Assembly: GCF_003626735.1 (NCBI RefSeq)
Contig: NZ_RBHX01000001.1
Coordinates: 124,001 to 188,000 of the forward strand
Direction of reading: 5' to 3'
Source: Microbacterium sp. CGR2
GTDB taxonomy: Bacteria; Actinomycetota; Actinomycetes; Actinomycetales; Microbacteriaceae
Length of the DNA stretch: 64,000 bases
Position 1 is the stretch's first letter. Each line of letters starts with the position of its first letter. Positions 37,737 to 46,838 of the stretch are shown piece by piece. The position numbers were made by a program, and so were the translations under genes. The notes beneath the pieces are model-generated. The model saw only the letters and a list, made by a program, of their open reading frames with translations. It searched no databases and was not told the origin of the DNA.

Positions 37737-39862
37737 GCGTCGCCGCCTTCCTCCGCCGCCTGCGCCTGGATGGCCGTGATCGCCACCGTGTTCACGATGT
37801 CGTCCACGAGCGCTCCCCGCGAGAGGTCGTTGATCGGCTTGTTGAGGCCCTGCAGCACCGGACCGATGGCGACCGCCCCCGCCGAACGCTGCACGGCTTT
37901 GTATGTGTTGTTGCCGGTGTTGAGGTCGGGGAAGACGAACACCGTCGCCCGGCCCGCCACCGCGGAGTCGGGCAGCTTGGTCTTCGCGACGGCGGCATCG
38001 GCGGCCGCGTCGTACTGGATCGGCCCTTCGACCGGCAGTTCCGGCGCACGCTCGCGCACCAGAGCGGTGGCCGCGCGCACCTTCTCGACATCAGCGCCGG
38101 AACCGGATTCGCCTGTGGAGTAAGACAGCATCGCGACGCGGGGGTCGATGCCGAACTGACTGGCCGTCGCCGCGGAGGAGATCGCGATGTCGGCGAGCTG
38201 CTCGGCGGTGGGATCGGGGATGACGGCGCAGTCGCCGTAGACGAGCACGCGGTCGGCGAGCGCCATCAGGAAGACACTCGAGACGACATTCACGCCTTCC
38301 TTCGTCTTGATGATCTCGAAGGACGGACGGATCGTGTGCGCCGTCGTGTGCGCCGCGCCCGACACCATGCCGTCGGCCAACCCCAGGTGCACCATCATCG
38401 TGCCGAAGTACGACACGTCGGTCACCGTGTCGGCCGCACGCTCGAGCGTGATGCCCTTGTGGGCGCGGAGACGCGCGTACTCCGCGGCGAAACGCTCGAC
38501 GAGTTCGGGGTCGGTGGGGCTGATCACCTGTGCGGCCGAGATGTCGACGCCGAGGTCGGTCGCCCTGGCGCGCACCGCCGACTCGTCACCCAGGATGGTC
38601 AGGTCGGCGACCTCTCTGGCCAGCAGAGCGGCCGCGGCCCGGATGATGCGATCGTCGTCGCCTTCGGGCAGGACGATGTGTCGACGATCGGCACGGGCGC
38701 GCTCGATGAGCCCGTACTCGAACATCAGCGGCGTGACGACGCGCGATTCGGCGAGGCCCAGTTGCGTGGTCAGCTCGACCACATCGACGTGCGCCTGGAA
38801 CAGGCCCAGAGCGCGGTCGTACCGGCCCCTGGCGTCGACAGAGATCCGACCGCGTGTGCCCATCACCCGCACAGCGGTGTCGTACGTGCCGAGGTCGGTG
38901 GTGATGATCGGCACCGAGGAGGAGATGCCGTCGAGGAGCTGCGCGATCGGTTCGGGCAGCGGGAACGGGCCGTTCAGGATGATCCCCGCGATGCGCGGGA
39001 ACGTGCCGGACGAATCGGCCAGCAGGGCCGCGAGCAGCACTTCGGTCCGGTCGGCGGGGATGACCACCACGGCTTCTTCGGTGAGCCGCGGCAGCACGTT
39101 GACCATCGACATGCCGGCGACGACGATGGTCATCGCCTCCCGTTCGAGCCGGTCGTCGTCGCCCTTGAGCAGGGTGCCGTCGACGGCGACGAGGATGCTG
39201 CGGATCGACGGAGCGACCAGTGCGCGGTCTTCCGGGATCGCCCACACCGGAGCGGTCTTGGCGGGGACGACCTCGCGGACGGCGGCGATGATGTCGTCGA
39301 GCGTCTCCGGGTCGGCCCGGTTCACGACGACCGCGAACAGCTCGGCGCGTTCCGTCGTGAGCTCGGAGAGGGCCAAGGCTGCGATCTGTCCGACCGCGGC
39401 GGCCGTGCGTGCCGTCGTGGTGCCGAGCTGCTCAGCCTGTCGCTGCTGGTCGCGTCCGCTGAGCACGAGCAGGACAGGGGCTGCGAGGTTCGCCGCGATG
39501 CGGGCGTTGAATCCGAGTTCGGCAGGACTTCCGACGTCCGTGTAGTCGCTGCCGATGATCACGACGGAGTCGCACTGCGCCTCGACGGCCTTGAAGCGGG
39601 AGACGATGGTCGACAGCGCAGCATCCGGGTCTCTGCGTACGTCGTCGTAGCTGACGCCGATGCAGTCGTCGTAGTCGAGGTGCACGCCGTCATGGGCGAG
39701 CATCACTTCGAGGATCTCGTCGCGTTCCGTCACCGACCGGGCTATCGGGCGGAACACGCCCACCCGTGGCGACACGCGCATCAGAGCGTCGAGCGCCCCG
39801 AGGGCGATCGTCGACTTGCCGGTATGGCCTTCGGCCGAGGTTACATAGATGCTCCGCGCCAC
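37733..39862 (-). CDS. pta: phosphate acetyltransferase, long form
   Basis: It converts acetyl-CoA and phosphate to acetyl phosphate. The 709-residue protein has an N-terminal BioD-like P-loop domain (SAEGHTGKST), a DRTGG-type middle domain and a C-terminal PTA/PTB catalytic domain (from about 385), as in the long enterobacterial Pta. The GTG start is 9 bp after the lysozyme-like gene, and TAAGCT, which includes that gene's stop codon, lies 6 nt before it, so pta may have its own leaderless start. Confidence 0.95.
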   Translation of the reverse strand: MARSIYVTSAEGHTGKSTIALGALDALMRVSPRVGVFRPIARSVTERDEILEVMLAHDGVHLDYDDCIGVSYDDVRRDPDAALSTIVSRFKAVEAQCDSVVIIGSDYTDVGSPAELGFNARIAANLAAPVLLVLSGRDQQRQAEQLGTTTARTAAAVGQIAALALSELTTERAELFAVVVNRADPETLDDIIAAVREVVPAKTAPVWAIPEDRALVAPSIRSILVAVDGTLLKGDDDRLEREAMTIVVAGMSMVNVLPRLTEEAVVVIPADRTEVLLAALLADSSGTFPRIAGIILNGPFPLPEPIAQLLDGISSSVPIITTDLGTYDTAVRVMGTRGRISVDARGRYDRALGLFQAHVDVVELTTQLGLAESRVVTPLMFEYGLIERARADRRHIVLPEGDDDRIIRAAAALLAREVADLTILGDESAVRARATDLGVDISAAQVISPTDPELVERFAAEYARLRAHKGITLERAADTVTDVSYFGTMMVHLGLADGMVSGAAHTTAHTIRPSFEIIKTKEGVNVVSSVFLMALADRVLVYGDCAVIPDPTAEQLADIAISSAATASQFGIDPRVAMLSYSTGESGSGADVEKVRAATALVRERAPELPVEGPIQYDAAADAAVAKTKLPDSAVAGRATVFVFPDLNTGNNTYKAVQRSAGAVAIGPVLQGLNKPINDLSRGALVDDIVNTVAITAIQAQAAEEGGDA

Positions 39863-39868
39863 GGGTTC

Positions 39869-39874
39869 AGCTTA
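39869..39874 (-). promoter_or_regulatory. candidate -10 (TAAGCT) for leaderless pta
   Basis: The hexamer overlaps the TAA stop of the upstream gene and is 6 nt before the pta GTG. Confidence 0.35.
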
Positions 39875-40579
39875 GGCGGGCGCGGCTGTGCACGGGCCCG
39901 ACAGGGCGTCGACCACGGCGGTGGCATCCGTCTGGAATCGGGAGTAGTAGTCCCGATCGGTGTTCACCTGCACCCGGTGAATGGCGTGCGACGGTTCCAT
40001 CTGCTGCCAGCCCGGTACGCCGACCAGACGGTCGAAGAACATCGTGGCCGCCGTCGCCGGGTCCATCCGCTCCTCGATGCTCCCCCACCACTCCTGCTGC
40101 TGGAACAGCCCGATGCTGGTGGTGCGCGACCCGTCGGGGTTCGTGAACCCGCGGGTCTCCCAGTCGCCGTAGTCGATGTTGTGCAGGCTGCTCTCGCCCA
40201 TCGCGGTCATCACGCCCAGGATCTGCCCGTCGCGGCCGAGCCCGAGAGCGGATGCCGTGCGCACGATGGTCGCCGCGTTCTCGAGCTGCTCGCCGCTCCA
40301 TCCTTCGACCCCCGCCTGCGGGAACGTCGTCGGATCGTCGAGACAGACCGCGGCGGGCTCGCGGGCGAGGCCCAACGGGATGAGCACAGCGAAGACGACG
40401 ACGGCGGCCACCGCGGCCGCGGAGATGAGCACGCGCCGCAGGAGGCGCTGTCGACGCAGTCGGAGTGTCGCGCGCTTCCTGGCCCCCGGCTTACGACGCT
40501 TCGTTCGGGAGGCCGGGCGGCGGCGCGACTGCGGGTGGCGCTTCGCCGGGCGCTTTGCGGAGAGGCGCTGCGCGTTCAT
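39872..40579 (-). CDS. lysozyme-like membrane-anchored protein
   Basis: This 235-residue protein starts with about 50 strongly basic residues, then one membrane helix (LISAAAVAAVVVFAVLIPLGLA) and an outer domain. The outer domain has a Glu in VMTAMGESSL and SIGLFQQQEWWGS, the pattern of lysozyme/transglycosylase-like folds (catalytic Glu followed by GLFQ). Relatives are sometimes labelled heavy-metal transporter, which the sequence does not support. A wall-cleaving role is inferred. The ATG overlaps the rhomboid stop by 4 bp. Confidence 0.82.
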   Translation of the reverse strand: MNAQRLSAKRPAKRHPQSRRRPASRTKRRKPGARKRATLRLRRQRLLRRVLISAAAVAAVVVFAVLIPLGLAREPAAVCLDDPTTFPQAGVEGWSGEQLENAATIVRTASALGLGRDGQILGVMTAMGESSLHNIDYGDWETRGFTNPDGSRTTSIGLFQQQEWWGSIEERMDPATAATMFFDRLVGVPGWQQMEPSHAIHRVQVNTDRDYYSRFQTDATAVVDALSGPCTAAPA

Positions 40580-41178
40580 CCGCGCCGTCGCGCGTGGATG
40601 GGTCGCGCTCGCCCGCCGACGAGCGCGGCCGCCGCGCCGCCGATCGCGCCGAAGAGGTGGGCCTGCCACGACGTGCCGTCAGCGACTCCGACGACGCCGG
40701 CGAGCATCGATCCGCCATACAGCGCGATGACGATCAGTGCGATGACCGCATAGAGGATGCGGTGGGATATCCGCCCCGGCGCGAAGACGCGCAGCACGAC
40801 GTAGCCGAAGTAGCCGAACACGAGTCCCGAGGCACCGACGGTGAGCGTTCCGGGCGCATTGAAGAACCACGTGCCCAGCCCGCTCGCGACGGTGACGATC
40901 ACGGTGACCGCCCAGAACCGACGCGTTCCCTCCACCGCGACCAGGCAGCCGAGCACCAGGAAAGGGACGGAGTTCGCGATGAGGTGTGCCCAGCTCGCGT
41001 GCAGGAGCGGGGCGAGGATGATGCCGCCGAGACCGGAGAGATCCCAGGACCGCAGCCCGAAACCGGTGAAGGAGCCGGGCAGGATCGCATCCGCGAACTG
41101 GATGACCCACATCGCGGCAAGGAGCAGCACCGGGGAGGCGAAACGACGCAGGGAGTTCGACGAGGTCCGGGGCTGCAT
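40576..41178 (-). CDS. rhomboid family intramembrane serine protease
   Basis: Six membrane helices; Ser in GASGLVFGY and His in SWQAHLFGAIGG form the catalytic dyad, with the family HLIAN motif in HASWAHLIANSVPF. The protein is 200 residues from ATG 41178. GTG at 41187 is an alternative. The longer frame to 41268 enters the SRP RNA and is rejected. Rhomboids cut membrane proteins within helices; no substrate is evident. Confidence 0.88.
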   Translation of the reverse strand: MQPRTSSNSLRRFASPVLLLAAMWVIQFADAILPGSFTGFGLRSWDLSGLGGIILAPLLHASWAHLIANSVPFLVLGCLVAVEGTRRFWAVTVIVTVASGLGTWFFNAPGTLTVGASGLVFGYFGYVVLRVFAPGRISHRILYAVIALIVIALYGGSMLAGVVGVADGTSWQAHLFGAIGGAAAALVGGRARPIHARRRG

Positions 41179-41246
41179 GGCGGTCACCCCACGATTGTGG
41201 CAGGCGTAGCCCGGAGACGACTGGGTGAATGCGCGGCGCACGGGCA

Positions 41247-41342
41247 CAAAAAATGACCCTCCGCGCACCCAGCAGAGCCCGGTTACCCTTGCTGCGTTTC
41301 CGCCCTGGGGGAATTGGCCTGGATGCCGCCACGCGGAGAGCC
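41247..41342 (-). ncRNA. ffs: signal recognition particle RNA (small 4.5S type)
   Basis: The minus strand carries the SRP domain IV core: CCCCAGGGCGGAAACGCAGC and AAGGGTAACCGGG, with the closing stem GCTCTCCGCG pairing with CGCGGAGGGT. A run of six T follows the stem as terminator. Ends are set to the pairing limits and are approximate by a few bases. It partners with Ffh for membrane targeting. Confidence 0.92.
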
Positions 41343-41464
41343 GTCGTCAAGTCTAGCGGAAGGTGTCACGGGTCGACGACCGGTGGGAGCGAATGATCCA
41401 CGCTGCCCTGTCAAAGCGTACGATCGAGACACGCGCACCGTGGCGCCGACGCGAGAGGGTACGC

Positions 41465-42454
41465 ATGCCAGAGAACTCCCCCCAGATACCGGTGATGATC
41501 GACGCCGACCAGTTCGCCGCGCAGACATCGGCGATCCTCGCCTCGATCGCTCAGGTGATCGACGGGAAGCCGGATGCGGTGCGGAGCGCCGTCGTCTGCC
41601 TGCTGGCCGAGGGGCATCTGCTGATCGAAGACGTCCCCGGCGTGGGCAAGACCATGCTGGCTCGTGCGCTCGCCGCGACCGTCGACGCGACGGTGCGCCG
41701 CATCCAGTTCACGCCCGACCTTCTTCCCGGTGATGTGACCGGCGTCTCGGTCTACAACCCGGTGGATCGCGAGTTCGAGTTCAAGCGCGGAGCGATCTTC
41801 GCACACATCGTGATCGCCGACGAGATCAACCGCTCCTCCCCCAAGACGCAGTCGGCGCTGCTCGAGGCGATGGAAGAGGGTCAGGTCACCGTCGACGGTT
41901 CGACCCACCCGCTCCCCGAGCCGTTCCTCGTCGTCGCGACGCAGAACCCGCTGGAGATGGAGGGCACCTACGCTCTCCCGGAGGCCCAGCGCGACCGCTT
42001 CATGATGCGCATCTCCATGGGCTATCCGGATGCCGCGGCCGAGGCGCTCATGCTCCGTCAGCGCGACGTGGTCAATCCTCTCGCCGCGGTGTCTCCCGTC
42101 GCCGACGCGGCATCCATCTCGCAGCTCATCGCGTGGGCGCGCGCCGTGCACGTGGCTCCCGCCCTGGAAGAGTACGCGGTCGCGCTCGCTCAGGCCACGC
42201 GCTCCGACCCGAACCTGCACCTCGGAGCGAGCCCGCGTGCGACCCTGCAGCTCATCCGCGCGGCGAAGGTGTGGGCGGCGCTCGACGGCCGCGACTTCGT
42301 CATCCCCGACGACATCACCGCGCTGCTCATCCCGGTGCTCGCTCATCGGCTGCTCCCGGCGCGAGGGGCGCAGCGCGCGGGTGCTCAGCCCATCGAAGCC
42401 GCGTTGACCCAGATCGCCGAACGGGTGCGGGTTCCCATCGCAACCCGCGCCTGA
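41465..42454 (+). CDS. MoxR family AAA+ ATPase
   Basis: This 329-residue ATPase has Walker A DVPGVGKTML, Walker B IADEINR and sensor 1 ATQNPLEMEGTY. The start at 41465 follows GAGAGGG by 5 nt; the frame upstream is not coding. MoxR ATPases act as chaperones for metal or complex assembly. The neighbours (DUF58, transglutaminase) form a widespread actinobacterial trio of unknown exact task, possibly linked to cell-surface protein maturation. Confidence 0.94.
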   Translation: MPENSPQIPVMIDADQFAAQTSAILASIAQVIDGKPDAVRSAVVCLLAEGHLLIEDVPGVGKTMLARALAATVDATVRRIQFTPDLLPGDVTGVSVYNPVDREFEFKRGAIFAHIVIADEINRSSPKTQSALLEAMEEGQVTVDGSTHPLPEPFLVVATQNPLEMEGTYALPEAQRDRFMMRISMGYPDAAAEALMLRQRDVVNPLAAVSPVADAASISQLIAWARAVHVAPALEEYAVALAQATRSDPNLHLGASPRATLQLIRAAKVWAALDGRDFVIPDDITALLIPVLAHRLLPARGAQRAGAQPIEAALTQIAERVRVPIATRA

Positions 42455-42465
42455 CCGGACCGACC

Positions 42466-43656
42466 ATGCGACGACGACGAATCCTCACCCCGCGTGGCGC
42501 GGGCACGCTCGTCGCGGCAGTCGGGTGTCTCATCGCCGCCAATCTCGTGGGCACCCGCATCCTGGTCTACATCGGCCTGTTCCTGGCGCTCCTCACGCTG
42601 TGCTCGGTCATCGCCGTGCGGATGCCTCGACGGTCGGGGACCGTCAGCCGTCAGATCTCGACGGATCTGCTGACCGTGTCCGAGACCTCGCGGGTGACGG
42701 TGCGGTTCGCGCTCCGTGCGCTGCGCGTGCCGCACGGACTCTGGCACGACGTGCTGCCGGACGCGGTGGAGGGTGACTCCGGCGGCGAGTACCCTCCCGA
42801 GTCCGGTCAGCTCAGCTATCAGATCACCGGCGTGCGCCGCGGGGTCTGGTCGCTCGGCCCGTTGATGCTGCGCACGGTCGACCCCTTCGGCCTCGCGCAG
42901 CGGGAGCAATCGTTCGGTGAGACCCGGAGCATCACCGTCGTCCCCGAGATCTTCGCCCTCGCCCCGCTCGCGGTGCGCGTCGGAGCGGCGGGCGGCACCG
43001 CTCACACCTCCTCCAGCAGGCTCGGACAGGGCAGTGACAACCTCTCCCCCCGCGGATACATCCCCGGCGACTCGATGCGGCGGATCCATTGGCGAGCCAC
43101 CGCGCACCGCGGGCAACTCATGGTGCGCCAGGAGGAGCAGGAGTCCAGCCCCGACGCGCTCGTCGTCCTCGATCACAGCAGCCACCGCTGGACCGCACGA
43201 GGCAACGAGGCCGACCCGACGTTCGAGGCGGCCGTCTCGCTCTGCGCCTCAGCCGCGGTGCACCTGGCGTCGGAAGGTTACAGCGTCGACGTGATCGACA
43301 GCGCCGGGAACGCACTGGGTGCGCTGCGCGGGCACGAGGATGACCGCGACGGCCTGCTCGTCGCGCTGGCTCTGGTGGTTCCGCGTGGCGAGAGCAGGGA
43401 ACTCGGGGCCCTCATCGGGGGGACACCCCCGGGCCCCCTGGTGTACATCACCGGTGCGCTGGACGAAGAGGATGCCGCGCTGCTGCGACCTTCCGGCGCC
43501 GCAGCGGCGATGCTCTTCAGCAGCGATCTCCTGCCGGGCGCCACCGCGGCTGCGACGCAGCACGGATGGACGGTCGCTCGACTCGGATCCGACGTCGCCG
43601 AGGCATGGGACGAGGCGGTCTCTGCCCGGATCGGAGTCGGCCATGTTCCGGGCTGA
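42466..43656 (+). CDS. DUF58 domain-containing protein
   Basis: This 396-residue protein has two N-terminal membrane helices (TLVAAVGCLIAANL and ILVYIGLFLALLTL), then the beta-rich middle, and the DUF58 block YIPGDSMRRIHWRATA with the von Willebrand-like fold after. It lies 11 bp after the MoxR gene and overlaps the transglutaminase gene by 14 bp. It likely docks to MoxR; no enzymatic role is known. Confidence 0.92.
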   Translation: MRRRRILTPRGAGTLVAAVGCLIAANLVGTRILVYIGLFLALLTLCSVIAVRMPRRSGTVSRQISTDLLTVSETSRVTVRFALRALRVPHGLWHDVLPDAVEGDSGGEYPPESGQLSYQITGVRRGVWSLGPLMLRTVDPFGLAQREQSFGETRSITVVPEIFALAPLAVRVGAAGGTAHTSSSRLGQGSDNLSPRGYIPGDSMRRIHWRATAHRGQLMVRQEEQESSPDALVVLDHSSHRWTARGNEADPTFEAAVSLCASAAVHLASEGYSVDVIDSAGNALGALRGHEDDRDGLLVALALVVPRGESRELGALIGGTPPGPLVYITGALDEEDAALLRPSGAAAAMLFSSDLLPGATAAATQHGWTVARLGSDVAEAWDEAVSARIGVGHVPG

Positions 43657-45907
43657 GGGTTCCACTGCGGCCGCGCGATCCGGAGCGAGGGCGGTGCCGC
43701 GCTGGCATCGTGATCGTGAGGAAGCCGCCGGAGTCGTACTTCCCGGGGCGCTGACTGCGGCGACCTCGTTCGTGGCCATGTGGCCGTTCACCGCGGTCAT
43801 CCAGCCGGGCGCCTGGTCGTTCACCGTCCTCGCTGTGATCGTCGTCCTGTCAGCCGTCGGGATGCTGATGCGCTGGCTCCTCCGGCGGCGCTCCCTCGGG
43901 CTCAGTGGTCTGGGGGCGCTTGTCGTTCAGAGCGTGGTCGCCGTCGCGCTTCTCACCCGGACGGTGGCCGGCGACACGGCGATCTTCGGGATCATCCCGA
44001 CGCCCACCACCGTCTCCGTGTTCGCCACCCGGGGGGTCGCGGCGTGGAACGAGGTGACGTTCGGGTCTGCACCGCTGGAAGCGTCCCCGGCGCTCACGGC
44101 GGCGATGGGCGTCGGCTTCGCCATCATCACGATCACCCTCGACCATCTGATCGCCGGTCGTGCCGCGATCCTCGCCGTCCTGGTGATGGGGGTGGCCGGC
44201 GCCGTGCCGATGATCGCCACCCTCGGCGAACCACACCTCGTCTGGTTCGCGGTGTTCGGCGTGGTCGCGCTTCTCCTGTTCCGGTTCACCGCGCGACGCC
44301 ATCCGCTCTCTCCTCGGCGATCCTCGGTGGCACTGAGCGTCGCCGTCGGCGCGGCGGCACTGGCGGGGACGATCGCCATCGCACCCGCGCTTCCCGTCAC
44401 GGCGAACCTCGCCGGCACCGGGGTCGGGGTCACCGTCGACGCCTCCCTCCGACTCGGCGACGATCTACGGCAGCCCAATCCCGTCGAGGTGCTGACTGTG
44501 GCAGCCGAGGGAGAGACCGCCCCGTACCTGCGCCTGACGACCCTGTCGCGCTTCGACGGCCGTGTCTGGCAGCCCGATCGCGGCACCATGCAGTCTCAGG
44601 ACGAAGGCTTCGGTGAACCGGACTGGGGCGATGACATCGTCACGGAGGATCAGAACACCTCGATCCGCGTGCTTCGGATGTCGAGCTCCTGGCTCCCCGT
44701 CCCCTACCCGGCCGTGAGCGTCCAGGGGCTCACGGGATCGTGGCGCGTGGCGACCGAGAACCGCACGCTCGTCTCGCGGAGCGCGGAGGCCACCGGCAAC
44801 GACTACACCGTCGAATCCACGCGGGTCCTTCCCACTCTCGAGCAGATCCGCGGCCGCGATGCGGCAGGGCCCGTCGAGGATGAGGAGACGGACGTGGAGT
44901 TGCCGGAGATCATCCCGCGTCTCGCCGAAGAGGTCACCGCCGCGGCGTCGAGCGACTACGACCGGCTGGTGGCATTGCAGAACTGGTTCCGGTCCCAGTT
45001 CGTCTACTCGCTGGAGACACCGGTCGACGAGGGCTTCGACGGAACGGGGGCCGACGCGGTCGCCGAATTCCTCGACGTGCAGTCGGGATACTGCGTGCAC
45101 TTCGCCGGGGCCTTCGCCCTGATGGCGGAGAGCCTCGACATGCGCGTGCGCATCGTCGTCGGGTACCTTCCCGGATCGCTCACCGACGAGAAGCGCGGTG
45201 AGGAGTCGGTCTTCTCGGTGACGAGCGACCAGCTGCATTCGTGGCCGGAGGTGTTCTTCCCCGGGGTGGGGTGGGTGCCGTTCGAGCCCACCGCATCGCT
45301 GGGCGTACCGACCGAGTTCCAGACGGGCGCCACCGCGGGCGGAGAGACCGGCGGCCCGGCATCGCCGGCTCCCACTTCCGCGCCCCAGACCGAAGAGACA
45401 TCGGGACCCGAGATCGAACGCGGGGATACCGAAGACGCGGAGGGAACCGCGGGTGAGCTGCGACAGCTCGACCCGACTCCGGTGGTGCTCACGTTCACCG
45501 GCATCCTGGTGGTCCTGCTCCTGCCCGCCATCCTTCGCCGCATCGAGCGCGGGCTGCGGATGAGCCGTGCGCGCCGCGGCGACGCGGGAGCGGCGTGGGC
45601 CGAACTCCGCGACACCCTGAGAGACCTTCACCTGCCGGTCTCGGATGCCGACTCTCCACGGATGCGCGGTGCGTCGCTCGTGCGCGAGAGCGCGGTCGAT
45701 CCGGCGGCGATGCGCGTACTGACGGATGCCGTCGAGCGGGCGAACTTCGCGCGCTCCGCGGAGGACGGAGCCGATCTGGCCGCACCGCTCGCCGTCGTGC
45801 TCGCGGGTCTCGTCAGGAGTGTCGACCGTCCCACGCGGATCCACGCGCTGCTGCTGCCGCGCTCGTTGTTCGTGATGCGCGGAGCGGATGCCGTCCTGCC
45901 GGCCTGA
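43643..45907 (+). CDS. transglutaminase-like protein with membrane domain
   Basis: This 754-residue protein has about seven membrane helices in the first 250 residues, then an outer region with a transglutaminase-like domain. The catalytic Cys is in QSGYCVHFAGAF and the His in HSWPEVFF, followed by WVPFEPTAS. A Pro/Thr/Glu-rich stretch and a further membrane helix (about 610) precede a cytoplasmic C-terminal part. Such proteins may be peptidases or cross-linkers at the surface. The end is 3 bp from the convergent trhO stop, with no room for a terminator. Confidence 0.93.
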   Translation: MFRAEGSTAAARSGARAVPRWHRDREEAAGVVLPGALTAATSFVAMWPFTAVIQPGAWSFTVLAVIVVLSAVGMLMRWLLRRRSLGLSGLGALVVQSVVAVALLTRTVAGDTAIFGIIPTPTTVSVFATRGVAAWNEVTFGSAPLEASPALTAAMGVGFAIITITLDHLIAGRAAILAVLVMGVAGAVPMIATLGEPHLVWFAVFGVVALLLFRFTARRHPLSPRRSSVALSVAVGAAALAGTIAIAPALPVTANLAGTGVGVTVDASLRLGDDLRQPNPVEVLTVAAEGETAPYLRLTTLSRFDGRVWQPDRGTMQSQDEGFGEPDWGDDIVTEDQNTSIRVLRMSSSWLPVPYPAVSVQGLTGSWRVATENRTLVSRSAEATGNDYTVESTRVLPTLEQIRGRDAAGPVEDEETDVELPEIIPRLAEEVTAAASSDYDRLVALQNWFRSQFVYSLETPVDEGFDGTGADAVAEFLDVQSGYCVHFAGAFALMAESLDMRVRIVVGYLPGSLTDEKRGEESVFSVTSDQLHSWPEVFFPGVGWVPFEPTASLGVPTEFQTGATAGGETGGPASPAPTSAPQTEETSGPEIERGDTEDAEGTAGELRQLDPTPVVLTFTGILVVLLLPAILRRIERGLRMSRARRGDAGAAWAELRDTLRDLHLPVSDADSPRMRGASLVRESAVDPAAMRVLTDAVERANFARSAEDGADLAAPLAVVLAGLVRSVDRPTRIHALLLPRSLFVMRGADAVLPA

Positions 45908-45910
45908 CGG

Positions 45911-46801
45911 TCAGGCCGCGTGTTCGGCGCAGGGAACGGCGTCGCAATCGCCGCAGACGACGAACTGTGCACGGCAGGACAGGTCGGTGCAGTTGGCCGT
46001 GCGGTTGGTCGGCGTGCCGCATCCGACGCAGTGCCCGACAACCTGGGCCTGATCGGAGAACTCGATGGAACCGCGCTTGTCGAAGACGTAGAGCGAGCCT
46101 TCCCACAGGCCCTCGTCGCCGTACTTCTCCCCGTACCGGACGATTCCACCCTCGAGTTGATACACCTCACCGAAGCCGCGGGCCGTCATCAGGCTCGACA
46201 GCACCTCACAGCGGATGCCACCCGTGCAGTAGGTGACCACCGGCTTGCCTTTGAGGTCGTCGTAGGCGCCCGAGTCGAGGAGCGCCACGAAATCTCGCGT
46301 CGTCTCGGTGTCGGGGACGACCGCGCCGCGGAAGCGTCCGATCTGCGCTTCGAGCGCGTTGCGACCGTCGAAGAACACGACGTCGTCGCCCCGTTCGTCG
46401 ACGAGCTCGTGCAGGGCCTCGGGGGTCAATCGGATGCCACCGCCGACGACGCCGTGCTCATCGACACGCAGCTCCCCCGGGGCACCGAACGACACGATCT
46501 CGTCGCGCACCTTGACGCTGAGCTTGGGGAAGTCCAGGCTGCGGCCCTCCCCGTCGACACCGGTTCCGTCGCTCCACTTGATGTCGGCATCTTTGAATGG
46601 CGCATACGAGCGGAACGAACGCGCCCACTTCTTGAGCGCACGGATGTCGCCGCCGAGCGTTCCGTTGACGCCGTCCTTCGAGATGATCAGCCGGCCACGC
46701 AGGCCGAGCGCCTCGCCGAGGTCGCGCTGCCACAGCCGGACGGCCTCCGGGTCCGCGAGGGGCGTGAAGGCGTAGAAAAGGACGATCTTGGGTGTTGCCA
46801 C
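45911..46801 (-). CDS. trhO: tRNA uridine(34) hydroxylase, rhodanese type
   Basis: It catalyses oxygen-dependent 5-hydroxylation of tRNA wobble uridine. The 296-residue protein has an N-terminal acylphosphatase-like domain, a rhodanese domain with active Cys in YCTGGIRCE, and a C-terminal Cys-rich part ([20 protein letters not shown]). The GTG start is preceded by TAGTAT at 6 nt and by no ribosome site. It lies 37 bp after the last gene of the daptide operon but has its own start signal. Confidence 0.93.
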   Translation of the reverse strand: MATPKIVLFYAFTPLADPEAVRLWQRDLGEALGLRGRLIISKDGVNGTLGGDIRALKKWARSFRSYAPFKDADIKWSDGTGVDGEGRSLDFPKLSVKVRDEIVSFGAPGELRVDEHGVVGGGIRLTPEALHELVDERGDDVVFFDGRNALEAQIGRFRGAVVPDTETTRDFVALLDSGAYDDLKGKPVVTYCTGGIRCEVLSSLMTARGFGEVYQLEGGIVRYGEKYGDEGLWEGSLYVFDKRGSIEFSDQAQVVGHCVGCGTPTNRTANCTDLSCRAQFVVCGDCDAVPCAEHAA

Positions 46802-46807
46802 CTAGGG

Positions 46808-46813
46808 ATACTA
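46808..46813 (-). promoter_or_regulatory. candidate -10 (TAGTAT) for leaderless trhO
   Basis: TAGTAT followed by CCCTAG and the trhO GTG. Close to consensus TATAAT and without a Shine-Dalgarno sequence. Confidence 0.5.
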
Positions 46814-46838
46814 CGTCGAGTTCGCGGATGCGTGGCCG

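Noticed and set aside
38336-40753. An 805-codon plus-strand frame across pta
   Set aside because: Opposite strand to pta and the lysozyme-like gene; no domain recognisable.
41178-41268. Longer rhomboid N-terminus from 41268
   Set aside because: It would translate part of the SRP RNA and its terminator; ATG at 41178 fits the family better.
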